DNA of 35,973 nucleotides. Source: an uncultured Clostridia bacterium. Lineage in GTDB: Bacteria; Bacillota; Clostridia; Christensenellales; Borkfalkiaceae. Where the stretch lies: contig CAKNLK010000022.1 of assembly GCA_930989535.1 (NCBI GenBank), positions 1-35,973 of the forward strand. The letters are read 5' to 3'. The notes under the pieces were generated by a model. The model made no database searches. It was not told the origin of the DNA and saw nothing but the letters and a program-made list of their open reading frames with translations. Position 1 is the stretch's first letter, and each line of letters starts with the position of its first letter. The translations under genes were made by a program, and so were the position numbers. Shown here one piece after another: positions 7,401-17,200 of this stretch.

Positions 7401-8261
7401 ATGCGAGAATATGTGAGCGACTACATCGGCATGCCGCTGTTAACGCGCGGCGGCGAGCGAATCGGCTACGTGAAAAACGTGCAGACGGACAAAAATCTGA
7501 CGCGCGTGCGCAATTTAGAATGCTGCGACGAGGAGGAAGAGGAATTCATCCTCCCCCTTTCGGCGATAGCGAGCTTCGGCGAGGGCGCGACCGTCGTCAA
7601 GAGCCCGGCGGCGAAGGGGTGCAAAAACTGCCTGCCCGCCCCCATCGGCAGGGAGGCGTACTCCACGGAGGGCGCGCCGCTCGGGCATGTGCGCGACTTC
7701 GGGCGGGAGGGCGCGCTGCTCCGGACGCTCGTGCTTTCGGACGGGCGGGAAATCGACGCCGCGCGGATAGCGGGCGTGACGGATACCGTGCTCGTCGATT
7801 TGTCGGAAGATTTTGTGCCCAAGCCCGTGGCGAGGGCGAAGCGAAAGGAGAAAAGCCCCTGTCAAGACGCGGAGCACGCCTGCCGTGCGAACGCGGACTG
7901 CAGGGCGGACTCCCCTGCCGGGCAGAGCGCGGGCGGGCAATCCGCTTCGGCGGACGGCGCGGAGGAGGTTTTGACCGTGCGGGCGGCGTTTTCCCCCTCC
8001 CGCGACGCGGAGAGCGAAATCGCGGCGGACGCGGCGGAGACGGACACGGAGAGCAAAGCGCCGGCGCGGAAAGCGGCGGGGCGCGGACTGCTGACGGGGA
8101 AAATTCTGCCGCAGGACTTGCTCGACGCGCGCGGCAATGTTCTGGCGCGGGCGGGGACGGCGGTCAGCGCCGACGTGATACGCACCGCCATGCGGCACGA
8201 CAAACTGTTCGAGCTGACACTGCTGTGCTGCTGTGCATCCCCCTTCGGGATATGGAGATAG
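7401..8261 (+). CDS. PRC-barrel domain protein with low-complexity linker
   Basis: A 286-residue predicted cytoplasmic protein. The first 140 residues hold two PRC-barrel-like repeats. The first begins YIGMPLLTRGGERIGYVKNV; the second begins IGREAYSTEGAPLGHVRDFG after a CKNC pair. An Ala/Ser/Glu-rich, Cys-containing linker of about 90 residues follows. The last 60 residues contain LTGKILPQDLLDARGNVLAR, then AGTAVSADVI, a small beta-hairpin-like module recalling repeats in RNA polymerase beta-prime; that resemblance is only an impression. PRC barrels often act as adaptor or RNA/protein-binding folds, and the partner is unknown. The start at 7401 has AGGGG 5 bases upstream. It ends before a shared terminator. 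Confidence 0.75.
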   Translation: MREYVSDYIGMPLLTRGGERIGYVKNVQTDKNLTRVRNLECCDEEEEEFILPLSAIASFGEGATVVKSPAAKGCKNCLPAPIGREAYSTEGAPLGHVRDFGREGALLRTLVLSDGREIDAARIAGVTDTVLVDLSEDFVPKPVARAKRKEKSPCQDAEHACRANADCRADSPAGQSAGGQSASADGAEEVLTVRAAFSPSRDAESEIAADAAETDTESKAPARKAAGRGLLTGKILPQDLLDARGNVLARAGTAVSADVIRTAMRHDKLFELTLLCCCASPFGIWR

Positions 8262-8275
8262 CCAAAAAAACGGCA

Positions 8276-8319
8276 ACGAGCCGGGCGGGAAGCAGACGCT
8301 TCCCGCCCGGCTCGTTTTC
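8276..8319. terminator. Strong bidirectional terminator
   Basis: A perfect 18-bp stem: ACGAGCCGGGCGGGAAGC (8276-8293) with its complement at 8298-8315, a 4-base loop, TTTT on the plus side and a T-rich stretch after a short gap on the minus side. It serves the two convergent genes. Confidence 0.9.
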
Positions 8320-8341
8320 TGCAAAACGGTCGCCGATTTTG

Positions 8342-9496
8342 TTACCCGTTCAAAAAGCGGAACAGGAAATACAGCCCGACGATGACGGCGATACCGAGCA
8401 CTACGAGCCCCGTAACTTTGAGCGGCGAGACGGGCGCCTTGCCCGTTACGACGCCGTTGACGCCGTTCACGAAAAAGTTATACAGCTTTTTGCGCCAGCT
8501 GCAGTGCCCGACGTACACGGGGATGAGCAGGTATTTATATGTAATATCGCTGCAGCGCATGGAAATGTGGAAAGACTGCACAACGTCGTACGAATATCCG
8601 CTGAGAATGGCGGCGCGCAGCCTGCCGCGCATGATGTCCTTCGCCTCTTCCCAACAGGTAAGCCCGTCTTTGGTGTACTGCGAGGCGGCGTAACCGCTCA
8701 GATATTCCTGCGTGTATTCGCGGCTCTGGTTCGTATCGAAGGAGCGGAGTTTGGAAAGGGAGGCTTCGTCGATTTTTTCGGAGGCGGAGACGAGCACATC
8801 GTCGAACGCCATGGAGTAGTTGCCGCGCACGGTAAAATAGCGTACGCGCCGCGTGGTCACGGTGCGGCCGTTGACGCGGCGGGTGGTATAATAGTACCGC
8901 CCCAGCGTGGCGACGTACGCCGAATCGGCGTTCGAATCGAAGGAAAAAGCGGGCACGTACACCCCCGCCAGCTTATCCGGCTTGGCGCTCTTGCGGAACT
9001 TGCCCGGCGCGAGCGAGCGCTTGCGCGCCCACTTGCGGACGGCCTCGCCCGCCTGCTCGCGCGCCACGCGGAAGGGAACGACGGCGTTGGGTTTCAGGCC
9101 CGAAAGCTCGTCGGTCGCCACGATGTTGCTCGTGCCGCAGAAGGGGCAGGTCTTTACGATTTCGCCCTTGCCCAAAACCTCGCGCGCGCCGCAGTTTTCG
9201 CAGCGAAACACGTGTGTTTCCGCGCCCCACGAGTTATCCTCTCGCATCAACCGCTCGAAATCCTGTTCCGCCGCGCTCTTGGAATCGATGTCCGTCGTAG
9301 TGCCGCAGTGCTCGCAATACAGCTTGCCGCTCTCCGAATCGTACACCATATTCGCGCCGCAGGCGGGGCATTTGGTGACGGAGGTGGTATTTTCCACTTC
9401 TTCCGCCATATCCCCCTGCTCTGCGGGCACTGCCTGCGCGGCACTCGCCGCGCTTTCCTCGTCAAAGCCGAACAAATCGTCCGAACGATCGCTCAT
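8342..9496 (-). CDS. Double zinc-ribbon protein with C-terminal membrane anchor
   Basis: A 384-residue protein of the TFIIB-type zinc-ribbon group common in Clostridia. Two ribbons are clear: Cys43/Cys46 with Cys61/Cys64, and Cys99/Cys102 with Cys117/Cys120. A central domain (about 125-345) rich in aromatic and Arg residues follows, including YYYTTRRVNGRTVTTRRVRY. A single hydrophobic helix near residues 358-380 (VTGLVVLGIAVIVGLYFLF) ends the protein, suggesting a tail anchor with the ribbons in the cytoplasm. The function of the family is not established. GGGAG lies about 9 bases before the start, and a consensus promoter lies upstream. Family identity is good; its role is unknown. Confidence 0.85.
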   Translation of the reverse strand: MSDRSDDLFGFDEESAASAAQAVPAEQGDMAEEVENTTSVTKCPACGANMVYDSESGKLYCEHCGTTTDIDSKSAAEQDFERLMREDNSWGAETHVFRCENCGAREVLGKGEIVKTCPFCGTSNIVATDELSGLKPNAVVPFRVAREQAGEAVRKWARKRSLAPGKFRKSAKPDKLAGVYVPAFSFDSNADSAYVATLGRYYYTTRRVNGRTVTTRRVRYFTVRGNYSMAFDDVLVSASEKIDEASLSKLRSFDTNQSREYTQEYLSGYAASQYTKDGLTCWEEAKDIMRGRLRAAILSGYSYDVVQSFHISMRCSDITYKYLLIPVYVGHCSWRKKLYNFFVNGVNGVVTGKAPVSPLKVTGLVVLGIAVIVGLYFLFRFLNG

Positions 9497-9528
9497 TTCT
9501 CTTTCTCCCTATAACGATTTCTTGTTTT

Positions 9529-9558
9529 ATTATAGCATTCTTTCCGCAAAATTGTCAA
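9529..9558 (-). promoter_or_regulatory. Promoter of the zinc-ribbon gene
   Basis: On the minus strand TTGACA (9553-9558), 18 bases ending in TGC, TATAAT (9529-9534): both boxes are perfect matches. Confidence 0.85.
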
Positions 9559-9630
9559 GGACGGCATACAAAAAAGCACCGCAAAACTGTAAACGGCGGT
9601 CTGCGCCGCGGAACGGCTGAAAAAGCACGG

Positions 9631-9662
9631 CAAAAGAGCGCGGCTTTCTCGCCGCGCTCTTT
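9631..9662 (-). terminator. Intrinsic terminator after the membrane protein gene
   Basis: AGAGCGCGGC (9635-9644) and GCCGCGCTCT (9651-9660) form a perfect stem; read on the minus strand it is followed by TTTT. It lies just past the stop codon at 9671. Confidence 0.8.
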
Positions 9663-9670
9663 CCGCATTT

Positions 9671-10345
9671 TTATAAATCGTATTTTGCCATCATCTTCAA
9701 AAGGGAAGCGAGGATGTCGTTGAGGGCATCCGCCTCGGCGGCGGAAAGCTCCGTTTTGGCGCGGTATACGCGCAATAAGTCCTCCATCTTCTGCGATTCG
9801 AGGCGGTCGCCCGCACCGAGCGGCATCTCCTTGAGCCGTTCCAAAACCGAAAAGATATGTTCGAGCCGCACGTCTTTATCCACATACACCCGCGCGCCGT
9901 CCGAAAAGCAGCGCACCTTCTGCGGGCGGGGCGGAGCGCTCTCGGGAGCAGGCGCGGAAACGAACTCCTCCTCTTCCGCCGCGGCGGGAAGGCGGGGCTT
10001 CTTTTTCTCCTTTTCCCGCTTTTGCGCGGGAACGAGGCAAACGGCGCCGTACAAGAGGAGGTAAAAGACCTTCGCGCAGAGGAACAGGGCGAGCACGGGC
10101 GCGGCGTCCTGCAAGTCGCCGCGGCACAGGTACAGCGCGAGCAACAGGAACAGGCATAAATCCCCTTCGATCAGATACCAGACGCGGCTTCTTTTGCGCA
10201 GTTTTCCTATGCACAACAGAAGCGGAAAATAGACGGCGAAGGAGGCGAGCGGCAAGAGCAATAAAATCAAAACGGTTATATCGCAGAACAGCCCGCCCGC
10301 ATCGCCGAAAAACCCGACGATTTTGCCGAAAATTTGCAGAGACAT
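9671..10345 (-). CDS. Unrecognised membrane protein, three helices and acidic linker
   Basis: I do not recognise this 224-residue protein. Three hydrophobic segments are visible in the first 115 residues: VLILLLLPLASFAVYFPLLL, CLFLLLALYL and LALFLCAKVFYLLLYGAVCL. A basic stretch (KREKEKKKPR), an acidic and proline-rich linker, and a charged helical C-terminal part with regular Leu spacing follow. That layout suggests an integral membrane protein with a cytoplasmic tail that could form a coiled coil. The start at 10345 is preferred over longer starts because a G-rich site (GGGGGTG) precedes it and a TATAAT box lies at 10398-10403. It is monocistronic, bounded by a terminator and a structured repeat. 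Confidence 0.7.
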   Translation of the reverse strand: MSLQIFGKIVGFFGDAGGLFCDITVLILLLLPLASFAVYFPLLLCIGKLRKRSRVWYLIEGDLCLFLLLALYLCRGDLQDAAPVLALFLCAKVFYLLLYGAVCLVPAQKREKEKKKPRLPAAAEEEEFVSAPAPESAPPRPQKVRCFSDGARVYVDKDVRLEHIFSVLERLKEMPLGAGDRLESQKMEDLLRVYRAKTELSAAEADALNDILASLLKMMAKYDL

Positions 10346-10397
10346 AACGCACCCCCGAAAAAAGGCCGCGGCAGACACATTCTGCCGCGATACATCC

Positions 10398-10403
10398 ATT
10401 ATA
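10398..10403 (-). promoter_or_regulatory. Probable -10 element of the membrane protein gene
   Basis: A perfect TATAAT on the minus strand, 52 bases before the chosen start. The -35 region is not recognisable. Confidence 0.45.
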
Positions 10404-10500
10404 GCCGAATTTTGGGCATTTTTCGGGGGATATTCCCGCAATTTCCGTCGTTTTTTGCCGAAAGCGAAAGTTTTTGCTTGCTCTTTTTTGTGAGCATGCG

Positions 10501-10847
10501 GGTTTTAATTTTTAACAATCAAATGCGCGTCCGAAAACCGCGCTTTTCGGAAAGCGTACCCAATTTGCCGTATACCTGCGGCTTTTGCGGAAAGAGTGAA
10601 TTTGCGCGATAAAAATAATCCATCGCGCAAGCAAAACCGCGCTTTTGCGCGGCGCAACCCTATTTGCCGAAAGGCTTTTGCAGGAAAGGTGAATGCGGCG
10701 CGCATACTATGGCGTGCCCCGAAAAGGCGCGCCGCAGAGGAAAACTCCGAACGCAAAAAGGCGTACCGAATCGGTACGCCTTTTCCGTTGGGGTTGTCCT
10801 CAAACTCACGAAATTTTGTTTCAACAGCTTGAAACAAAATTTGTGAA
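10501..10847 (+). repeat. Structured intergenic repeat, copy 3 (tandem front units)
   Basis: It begins GGTTTTAATTTTTAACAATC. Two front units follow in tandem: TCCGAAAA-CCGCGC-TTTTCGGA (10530-10551) and GCAAAA-CCGCGC-TTTTGC (10631-10648). The first is followed by a small hairpin with a U-G pair and by TTGCGCGAT/ATCGCGCAA (10602-10630). The second is followed by GCC-GAAA-GGC (10666-10675) and GGAAAGGTGAA. A perfect 10-bp stem, 10694-10703 with 10727-10736, has a loop containing TATGGCGTGCCCC. A long GAGGA...TCCTC stem (10737-10801) contains a perfect inner palindrome. The terminal hairpin 10805-10847 has loop ACAGCT. The addA stop codon lies inside this last hairpin. Confidence 0.85.
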
Positions 10848-13800
10848 CACTTGTATCTCAAACTCCCTCAAAATATTGACGATATACGCCGTGACCTTTT
10901 CCACGCCGGGCAGGCGCTTTGCCGCCGCCGCGTAAATTTTTAACTGCGGCGTATACGTCTGCACGAGCTGCTCCTCCCCGTGCGAGGAATACTTGTAATC
11001 GACGATGATGCACTCGTTGCCGCGCACCGCCATCAGGTCGATGACGCCCTGCACGAGCAGCTCGTCCTGCGCGTCCGTTTCCAGCACCTCGCAGGCGGGC
11101 GCGCACAGCAGGAACTCCCGCTCCCGCCACAGCGTAAAGCCTTGCAGCCGCGCGAATACGGGCATGCGCAGAATGCGCTCCATCCGCCCCAAATCCAGCG
11201 GCGAATCCTTTCCGCCGAGCAGAGCATACAGCCGCGCCGCTTCCCCTTTGGGTGGCGCGGAAAAGTCGGCACGTTCCAAAAATGCGTGGTACGCCGTGCC
11301 CGTTTCCGCGTCGGCGGGGCCGCTGTAAAACTCGCCCGCCGCCCGCTCGCTCGCCCGCTCCTCCTCGGGCAGAAGCTGCTCGGCAAGCTGTTTTTCCCGC
11401 TCCTGCAACACGGCGGAAGCGGAGGTTTTGACGGGCAGGCGCAGGCTGCTTTCGAAGGGATACGGCCGCTCGTACTGCGCCAGAACCGCCGCCTTTGCCT
11501 CCCCGTCCGCATCGTCCGCCGACAGAACGCGGGGCGCGGGCGGTGTAAGTTCGCCGCCGAATACGGGCGAATACAAATCGCGGAATTTTTCAAAATCGAC
11601 GAAATCGGCAAAGCAGGACGCGTCGGCGAGGTTCGCGGCATCGAAGGGGCGCTCCTCCTCGAACACGAGGTGCAAACAGCTCTTGGCGCGGGTGAGCGCG
11701 ACGTAGAAGAGACGCATTTCGTCCTCCGCGCGCTTGCGGCGCAGGCGCGCGCGCACGACCGCGCGCAGGATGGTTTCCTCCGCCGTATAGTTTTGCAGGT
11801 CGTACGCGGGCGGCGCGAAGCCCCACTCGTCGTCGAACAGGATGCCGCGCATATCCTCGGCGCTGAAGCGGCCGTTCAGCCCCGCGACGATGACCACGGG
11901 GAATTCCAGCCCCTTGGAGGCGTGCATGGTCATCACGCGCACGGCGTTTTCGCCGCCGCTCTCCGAAAAGCCGACCTTATACCCGCCGTTTTTGAGCCTG
12001 TCCAAAAATTCGGGAACGCTCAGTTCGCCCGCCTCCGCCATGAAGCGGCGCAGTCGCCGCACCCGCTCCTCGCCGCACGGCAGGGACAGGAGGGTGAGCT
12101 CCATTCCCGTTTCCGCGAGGATGACCGCCATCACCTCCGCCGCGCTCTTGACGGTGCACAGCAGGCGGAAATGCTCGGCGCGGGCGCGGAAAGCCTGCAG
12201 CTTTTCCGCGAGGGCGTCGCCGTTTTTTTCGTACGCGGCGCAGGCGGCGGAGAAGGAATCATCCTGTTTTGCGGCGAGGCGGATATTCGCCAGCTCCTCG
12301 TCCGTGACGCCGCCCATGTCGCTTTTCAGCGCGGCGGCGAGCGGAATATCCTGCGCGCCGTTGTCGAGATACTGCAGCACGGCGAGCATCGTCTTTACCT
12401 CGGGATAGTCGCACACGTTGACCTCGGCGGAGGCGGCGACGGGGATGCCGCGGCGGACGAGCTCGCCCACGATGCGCCCCGCCTTTTCCGTCTTTCCGCG
12501 GGTGAGCACGACGATGTCGCCGAAGCCCATTTTTCGCTCTTCGCCCGACGAGGGGTCGGGGCGGCTTCTGCCGACTTCGGAGAGTACGATGTTCGCAATC
12601 AGCGCGCCCTCGGCGTACTCCTCGTCCTCCTGCAAACCGAGCCGCGCGGCGACCGAATATACGCCCCGCTCGGCGCGCTCCGCCTCCTCCTTTTCGGGCA
12701 CGAACTCGAAGCGCACCTCGCCCCCCGCCTGCGCCGCGCTGCCCGCCTGCATCATCGAGGTGGCAGCGTAATCGACCGAGCCGACCTCCTCCGTCATCGC
12801 CGCAGAGAAGAGGGTGTTGACGGTATCGAGGATGTTTTTACAGCTGCGGAAATTGCCGTTCAGGGTGAGCGCCCGCCCATCCTTTGCCAGCCGCGCGTAC
12901 TTTTCGGCGAAGAAGCCCGCGCTGCACCCGCGGAAGCCGTAGATGGACTGCTTCGCGTCGCCGACCATGAACACGTTTTCGCCCGCGACGAGGGACAAAA
13001 TGCGCTCCTGCGCGGGGTTAACGTCCTGATATTCGTCGACAAAGACGTGCGTATAGCGGCCGCGCACCTCCTCGCACACGGACGAGATGTTCAGAAGTTC
13101 CAGGCACTTGTGCTCCAAGTCGGAAAAGTCCAGAGCGCCCGCCCGCCGCTTGAGCGCCGCGTATGTATCCGAAAATTCCGAAATCAATTCGCACAGCGCC
13201 GCCGCGACCTCGCCCGAGGCGCAGAACGCACCCTCTTCCTCCTCCCGCGTGCGAAAGGCGGACAGGCTCTTTTTGACGGCGTCGACGTCGTCCTTGAGGG
13301 AAGCGAGGCGTGCGTCCAGCTCCAGCGCCGCCGCGTCGCCCGCGTTTTTCAGCTTGGTGTTGGGCGGCTTATTGATGAGCTTGACGTCGCGCACGAGCGC
13401 CGCGGCGTCGAACACGTTCCCTGCGGCGAGCACGTCGTCGGCAAACAGCTGGCGGGCGGCGAGGTAAGCGGCGTGCTTATCGCCGAACGTGCCCGCCTCG
13501 ATGTACGGCGCGCACTCCCGCTCCAGCGCGGCGCACTTCTCCTTTAACCGCCGCGCGTGCCGCGCGGCAGGCTCGAACGCCTCCTCCGCCAGCCGCGCGA
13601 AATGCGCCCCGTCGTAGCGGGAAGGGAGTTCCTGCAAAAAGCCTTTGAAGTCGGCGCGCACAATCGCCTTTTCGTACGATTTTTGCAATACGTCGGCAAG
13701 TTTTCCGAACCCTCTGCCCCCCGCGAATACCCTGCACAGCAGGGCGAACTTTTCCGATTTTTCGGTAAGAAGTTTGTCGAAAGTGAGGGAGACGGCGCGG

Positions 13801-14213
13801 GTTTTGAGCTTTTCCGCCTCCGCATCGTCGGCGACGCGGAAATTGCCGTCGATATCCGCCTCGTAAAAATAGCGGCGGATGACGTTGGAGCAGAAGGAGT
13901 GCAGGGTGCAGATATCCGCCGTGCCGATTTCCGAAAGCTGGGCCTTGAGACGGGCGCGCACAGCCTCGTCCTGCTCCTGCCCGATGCGGGCGAAGATGGC
14001 CGAGCGGAGGCGCTCCTTCATCTCCGCGGCGGCAGCTTTCGTAAACGTGACCGCGAGGACGGACGACACGTCTGCCCTGCCCGAGAGGATGAGGGAGATG
14101 ATTTTTTCAATCATTACGAATGTTTTGCCGCTGCCGGCGGACGCGGAGACGAGCACCTCGCCCGCCGCGTCGATGGCGGCCTGCTGTTCCGCCGTAGGTC
14201 TGCGCGCGCTCAT
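10821..14213 (-). CDS. addA: ATP-dependent helicase/nuclease AddA
   Basis: The 1130-residue AddA subunit of the AddAB enzyme, which processes double-strand DNA ends for recombination in the cytoplasm. A UvrD-type helicase core is clear: Walker A ASAGSGKT near residue 25, VLAVTFTKAAAAEMKERL, VFVDEYQDVNPAQERIL, MVGDAKQSIYGFRG, and near the end of the core VMTMHASKGLEFPVVIVAGL and RLFYVALTRAKSCLHLVFEE. The C-terminal RecB-type nuclease domain shows GVIDLMAV and IIVDYKYSSH. Length is close to the usual 1200. The start at 14213 overlaps the addB stop as ATGA, with a GGAGGGGAG site, so the two are translationally coupled. The frame is open further upstream, but that part is antisense to nothing useful and overlaps addB. 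The last eight residues are encoded by a repeat hairpin (see findings). Confidence 0.95.
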   Translation of the reverse strand: MSARRPTAEQQAAIDAAGEVLVSASAGSGKTFVMIEKIISLILSGRADVSSVLAVTFTKAAAAEMKERLRSAIFARIGQEQDEAVRARLKAQLSEIGTADICTLHSFCSNVIRRYFYEADIDGNFRVADDAEAEKLKTRAVSLTFDKLLTEKSEKFALLCRVFAGGRGFGKLADVLQKSYEKAIVRADFKGFLQELPSRYDGAHFARLAEEAFEPAARHARRLKEKCAALERECAPYIEAGTFGDKHAAYLAARQLFADDVLAAGNVFDAAALVRDVKLINKPPNTKLKNAGDAAALELDARLASLKDDVDAVKKSLSAFRTREEEEGAFCASGEVAAALCELISEFSDTYAALKRRAGALDFSDLEHKCLELLNISSVCEEVRGRYTHVFVDEYQDVNPAQERILSLVAGENVFMVGDAKQSIYGFRGCSAGFFAEKYARLAKDGRALTLNGNFRSCKNILDTVNTLFSAAMTEEVGSVDYAATSMMQAGSAAQAGGEVRFEFVPEKEEAERAERGVYSVAARLGLQEDEEYAEGALIANIVLSEVGRSRPDPSSGEERKMGFGDIVVLTRGKTEKAGRIVGELVRRGIPVAASAEVNVCDYPEVKTMLAVLQYLDNGAQDIPLAAALKSDMGGVTDEELANIRLAAKQDDSFSAACAAYEKNGDALAEKLQAFRARAEHFRLLCTVKSAAEVMAVILAETGMELTLLSLPCGEERVRRLRRFMAEAGELSVPEFLDRLKNGGYKVGFSESGGENAVRVMTMHASKGLEFPVVIVAGLNGRFSAEDMRGILFDDEWGFAPPAYDLQNYTAEETILRAVVRARLRRKRAEDEMRLFYVALTRAKSCLHLVFEEERPFDAANLADASCFADFVDFEKFRDLYSPVFGGELTPPAPRVLSADDADGEAKAAVLAQYERPYPFESSLRLPVKTSASAVLQEREKQLAEQLLPEEERASERAAGEFYSGPADAETGTAYHAFLERADFSAPPKGEAARLYALLGGKDSPLDLGRMERILRMPVFARLQGFTLWREREFLLCAPACEVLETDAQDELLVQGVIDLMAVRGNECIIVDYKYSSHGEEQLVQTYTPQLKIYAAAAKRLPGVEKVTAYIVNILREFEIQVFTNFVSSC

Positions 14214-17200
14214 AAATCTCCCCTCCTTTTTTTGACGATGTTCACGATTTCTTCGCCCGTTACCTTCTTTTCCGAGCGGGGCGGCGCGGAAACGTCGTGC
14301 CCGCACATGCCGCCGTAGGGGCAGAAGTCGCACGCGCCGCGGTAGGGCGACGCGGCGATGCAGCCCGCCTCCGTCTCCTTGGCGCAGCTCTGCGCCGCCA
14401 GCACCGAATAGGCGATGAACGCCTCGAAATCTTCCCCCTCCAGCGCCTTTTTGCGCTTGTTTTGGTAATACGCGTCGATAAAGCGGCTCTTCTGCCCCGG
14501 CTCTACGCTTCGGTCGCTCATCTTGACGACAACGTCGTCGCCGACGGTGAAACCCTGCATGCGGAAGGGACTGTCGGTATCGGGCGAGGTGAAAGCGAGG
14601 CGGGCGGGGAAATAGTAGGCGCCCGCGGGCCTGCCCCCCTTCGCCGCCGCCGAAAGGTATAATTCCAGCTGCAATTTGCGCCCCGTGTAGTAGTTTTCCG
14701 CGCTCACGTCGAAGGATCCCGTCTTGTAATCGACGACGCGCGCGTACTCGCCGCACCTGTCCACGCGGTCGATTTTGCCCGCAAGGGAAATTTTGCGCTC
14801 GCCCGAGAGGAGGGCGATGCCGCGGAAAGGCGAGCCGGGGTAGCCGAACGTCTGCTCGGCGGCGGCGACGGTGAAGTCGGAGCCGTCAATCTGCTCGAAC
14901 ACGTTTTTGCCGACGACGGCCGCCTCGTTTTCGAGCGCGGACGCGGAATACTCCCCTTCCGCCGTGTCCTTTAAATAGCAGTACGGCGGCTTTTCGAGAA
15001 GCGCGCGCGCCGTTTCGCGCACGAACTCCTCGCAGTTGCCCGCGTTGAGCGAGGGCATATTGTCGGCGAGCCTGCGAAGCACCTCGTGCATAAAGTTGCC
15101 TGTATCGGTGACGCGCACGCTCTGCTCCTCCCGCTCCTGCAGCCCCAGCCCCCGCTCGGCAAAGTTGCGGTACGGGCAGTTGAAGTACCCCTCGATAAAG
15201 GTGGGCGAAACGGTGTGCTTGCCGCGGAAGGCCAGTTCCGCCGCGTTCGGGATAAAGTTTTTGTCCTTTTCGGCGGGGAACAGGAGCGCATCGGGCGCGG
15301 CGCCCCGCGCGCGCAATGCCGCCAGCAGGCCCGCGTGCGCGGAAAAATCCCCCCTGCCGCGGCGGTAGGAATCCGCCCGCGCCAGCAGTTCGCGCACGGC
15401 GGGGATATGCTCGCTCGAGAGGCTCGAAAGGTAGCGGATATAGGCTGTGCGGTCGGTTTTTTCCGAGCGCTCAAGCGCGGCGCGGGTAAGCGCCGCAAGG
15501 GGCTTTCCGCTCTGCGCGCACAGGCAGGCGCGCGCCTCGTCGACGAGTTCGCTCTTTTTGCACTCCTCGCCCCCGCGCGCGAGCGGATAGGACAGATACA
15601 GTTTTTCGGCGAACGAGCACAGCGCCAGCGCCGCGTTCTCCCGTGCGCGGGCGTTGACTTCGCGGATTTTCGGGCTGATTTCCACCTGCAGCGAGCGCAG
15701 GCGGTCGATGTCCTTGTCCGAGATGAGCGCGGTGTCCGCGCCCGCGGGCGGCACGTCGGCAGTCAGCCCCGCCGCGAACACGATTTTGCAGGCGCGCTGT
15801 TTGCTTTCGGTGAGATTGCCGACGAACACCGCGTCGGCATACTGCGGGATGAGGGAGACCTCGAGGGCGTTCAGCGCCTCGGCGAGGGAGGCGGAAAATT
15901 CCTCCGCCCGCCGCCTTTCCCCGCCCGCGAGCTCCTCCGCCTCGCCCAACACGCGAAGGATGCCGTCCAGGCCGCGCAGCATGAACTCCCGCTCGGCGAA
16001 CATGCCCGCCTCTTCCAATTTTTGGGCGAGAGCTTCCTGCGTCTTTTCGCACTCGAACAAATCGAACAGCCGCCGCGCGAGGCGGCAGTATTCGGCGCAG
16101 AGCATGGCGGGCTTCGCCCCCTCGAAGGGCGCGAGGAACCGCCCGCGCATGGCTTCCAGCACCAGCGGCTCGGCGTTTACGTCTTTCCCGCCCCGCTTCG
16201 CCGCGCCGTCGTTTTGCGGATATTTTATCGGCCGCTTTACCCCGCCGCGGAAGTTCGCGTATTTCAGAAGATAGTTGCGGTAAGCTTCGCACGAGCCGCG
16301 CTCGCCGAAGAACGGGTTGCCGATAAAGGCGTCCGCATCGGCGGAATCGAACCCCTCGGAGATGAGCGCGAAGTAGCGGAGCAGGAATTTTGCGAGCGGG
16401 TGCGCGGCAAGGCTGCGCTTTGCGTCCGCATAATAGGGTATTTTGTACTCGGAAAAGAGCTTTTCCAGCCCGACGGAATACCCCGCCGCGTCGGGGGGCA
16501 GAAACAGCGCGATATCCCGCCAGCGCGCGCCGCGGGAAACTTCGCTCTTTATCATCGCCGCGATGAAGGAGAGCTCGTCCGTCTCGTCCGCCGCCTCGAA
16601 GATATGTACGTTTGCGCAGGGCAGCGGCGCGCCGCGCACGGGGTCGTACAGCCCGCGGCGGAGCGCCTCCGCCGCCGCACACGCGCGCGAGGGCAGGGCG
16701 ACGCGCTCGCACTGCGCGCCCGCCCGGCGGCAGTACTTTTCGAAGGCGTTTGCCGCCTCGTTCGTGTACAGTTCCTCCTCCCCGCCGATGAATACGCCCG
16801 TCACCGTTTTGGCGAGCCTGAGCGCCGCGAAGATGCCCTCCGCCGCCTGCCGGGTGAAGGAAGTGAACCCCGCAAACACGATGTTCGCGCCCGCGGCGTT
16901 CCCCTCCTCCATCGCGGCGGGCAGCCCCGCCAGAACGCCGCTCTCGTCGACATACCCCGTATCCAGAAAGGCAAGGTAATCGCGGTAGACGAGGGAGATA
17001 TCCGCCAGCTTTTCGGAAAGAAGCCTGTCCGCGCCTGCACGCGCCTCGTCGAGCATTTCGGGGGTGACGAGGGCGGCGCGCAGCTGGGCGATGGTCTCGT
17101 ACAGCCTGCCCGCGCAGGCGGAAGGGTTTTTGCCGAAGCATTTCAGCTCCCCCGCCCGCCGCGCGGCGATGGCGCCGACGACGAGCACGGAGCCCTGCTT

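Noticed and set aside
10755-10783. Perfect palindrome with T-run as a stand-alone terminator
   Set aside because: It is the inner part of the GAGG...CCTC stem of repeat copy 3 and no transcript ending there is expected except the repeat itself.
10980-13547. Long plus-strand open frame opposite addA
   Set aside because: It lies wholly over the helicase motifs of addA, has low-complexity Arg/His/Gly-rich translation and no ribosome site.
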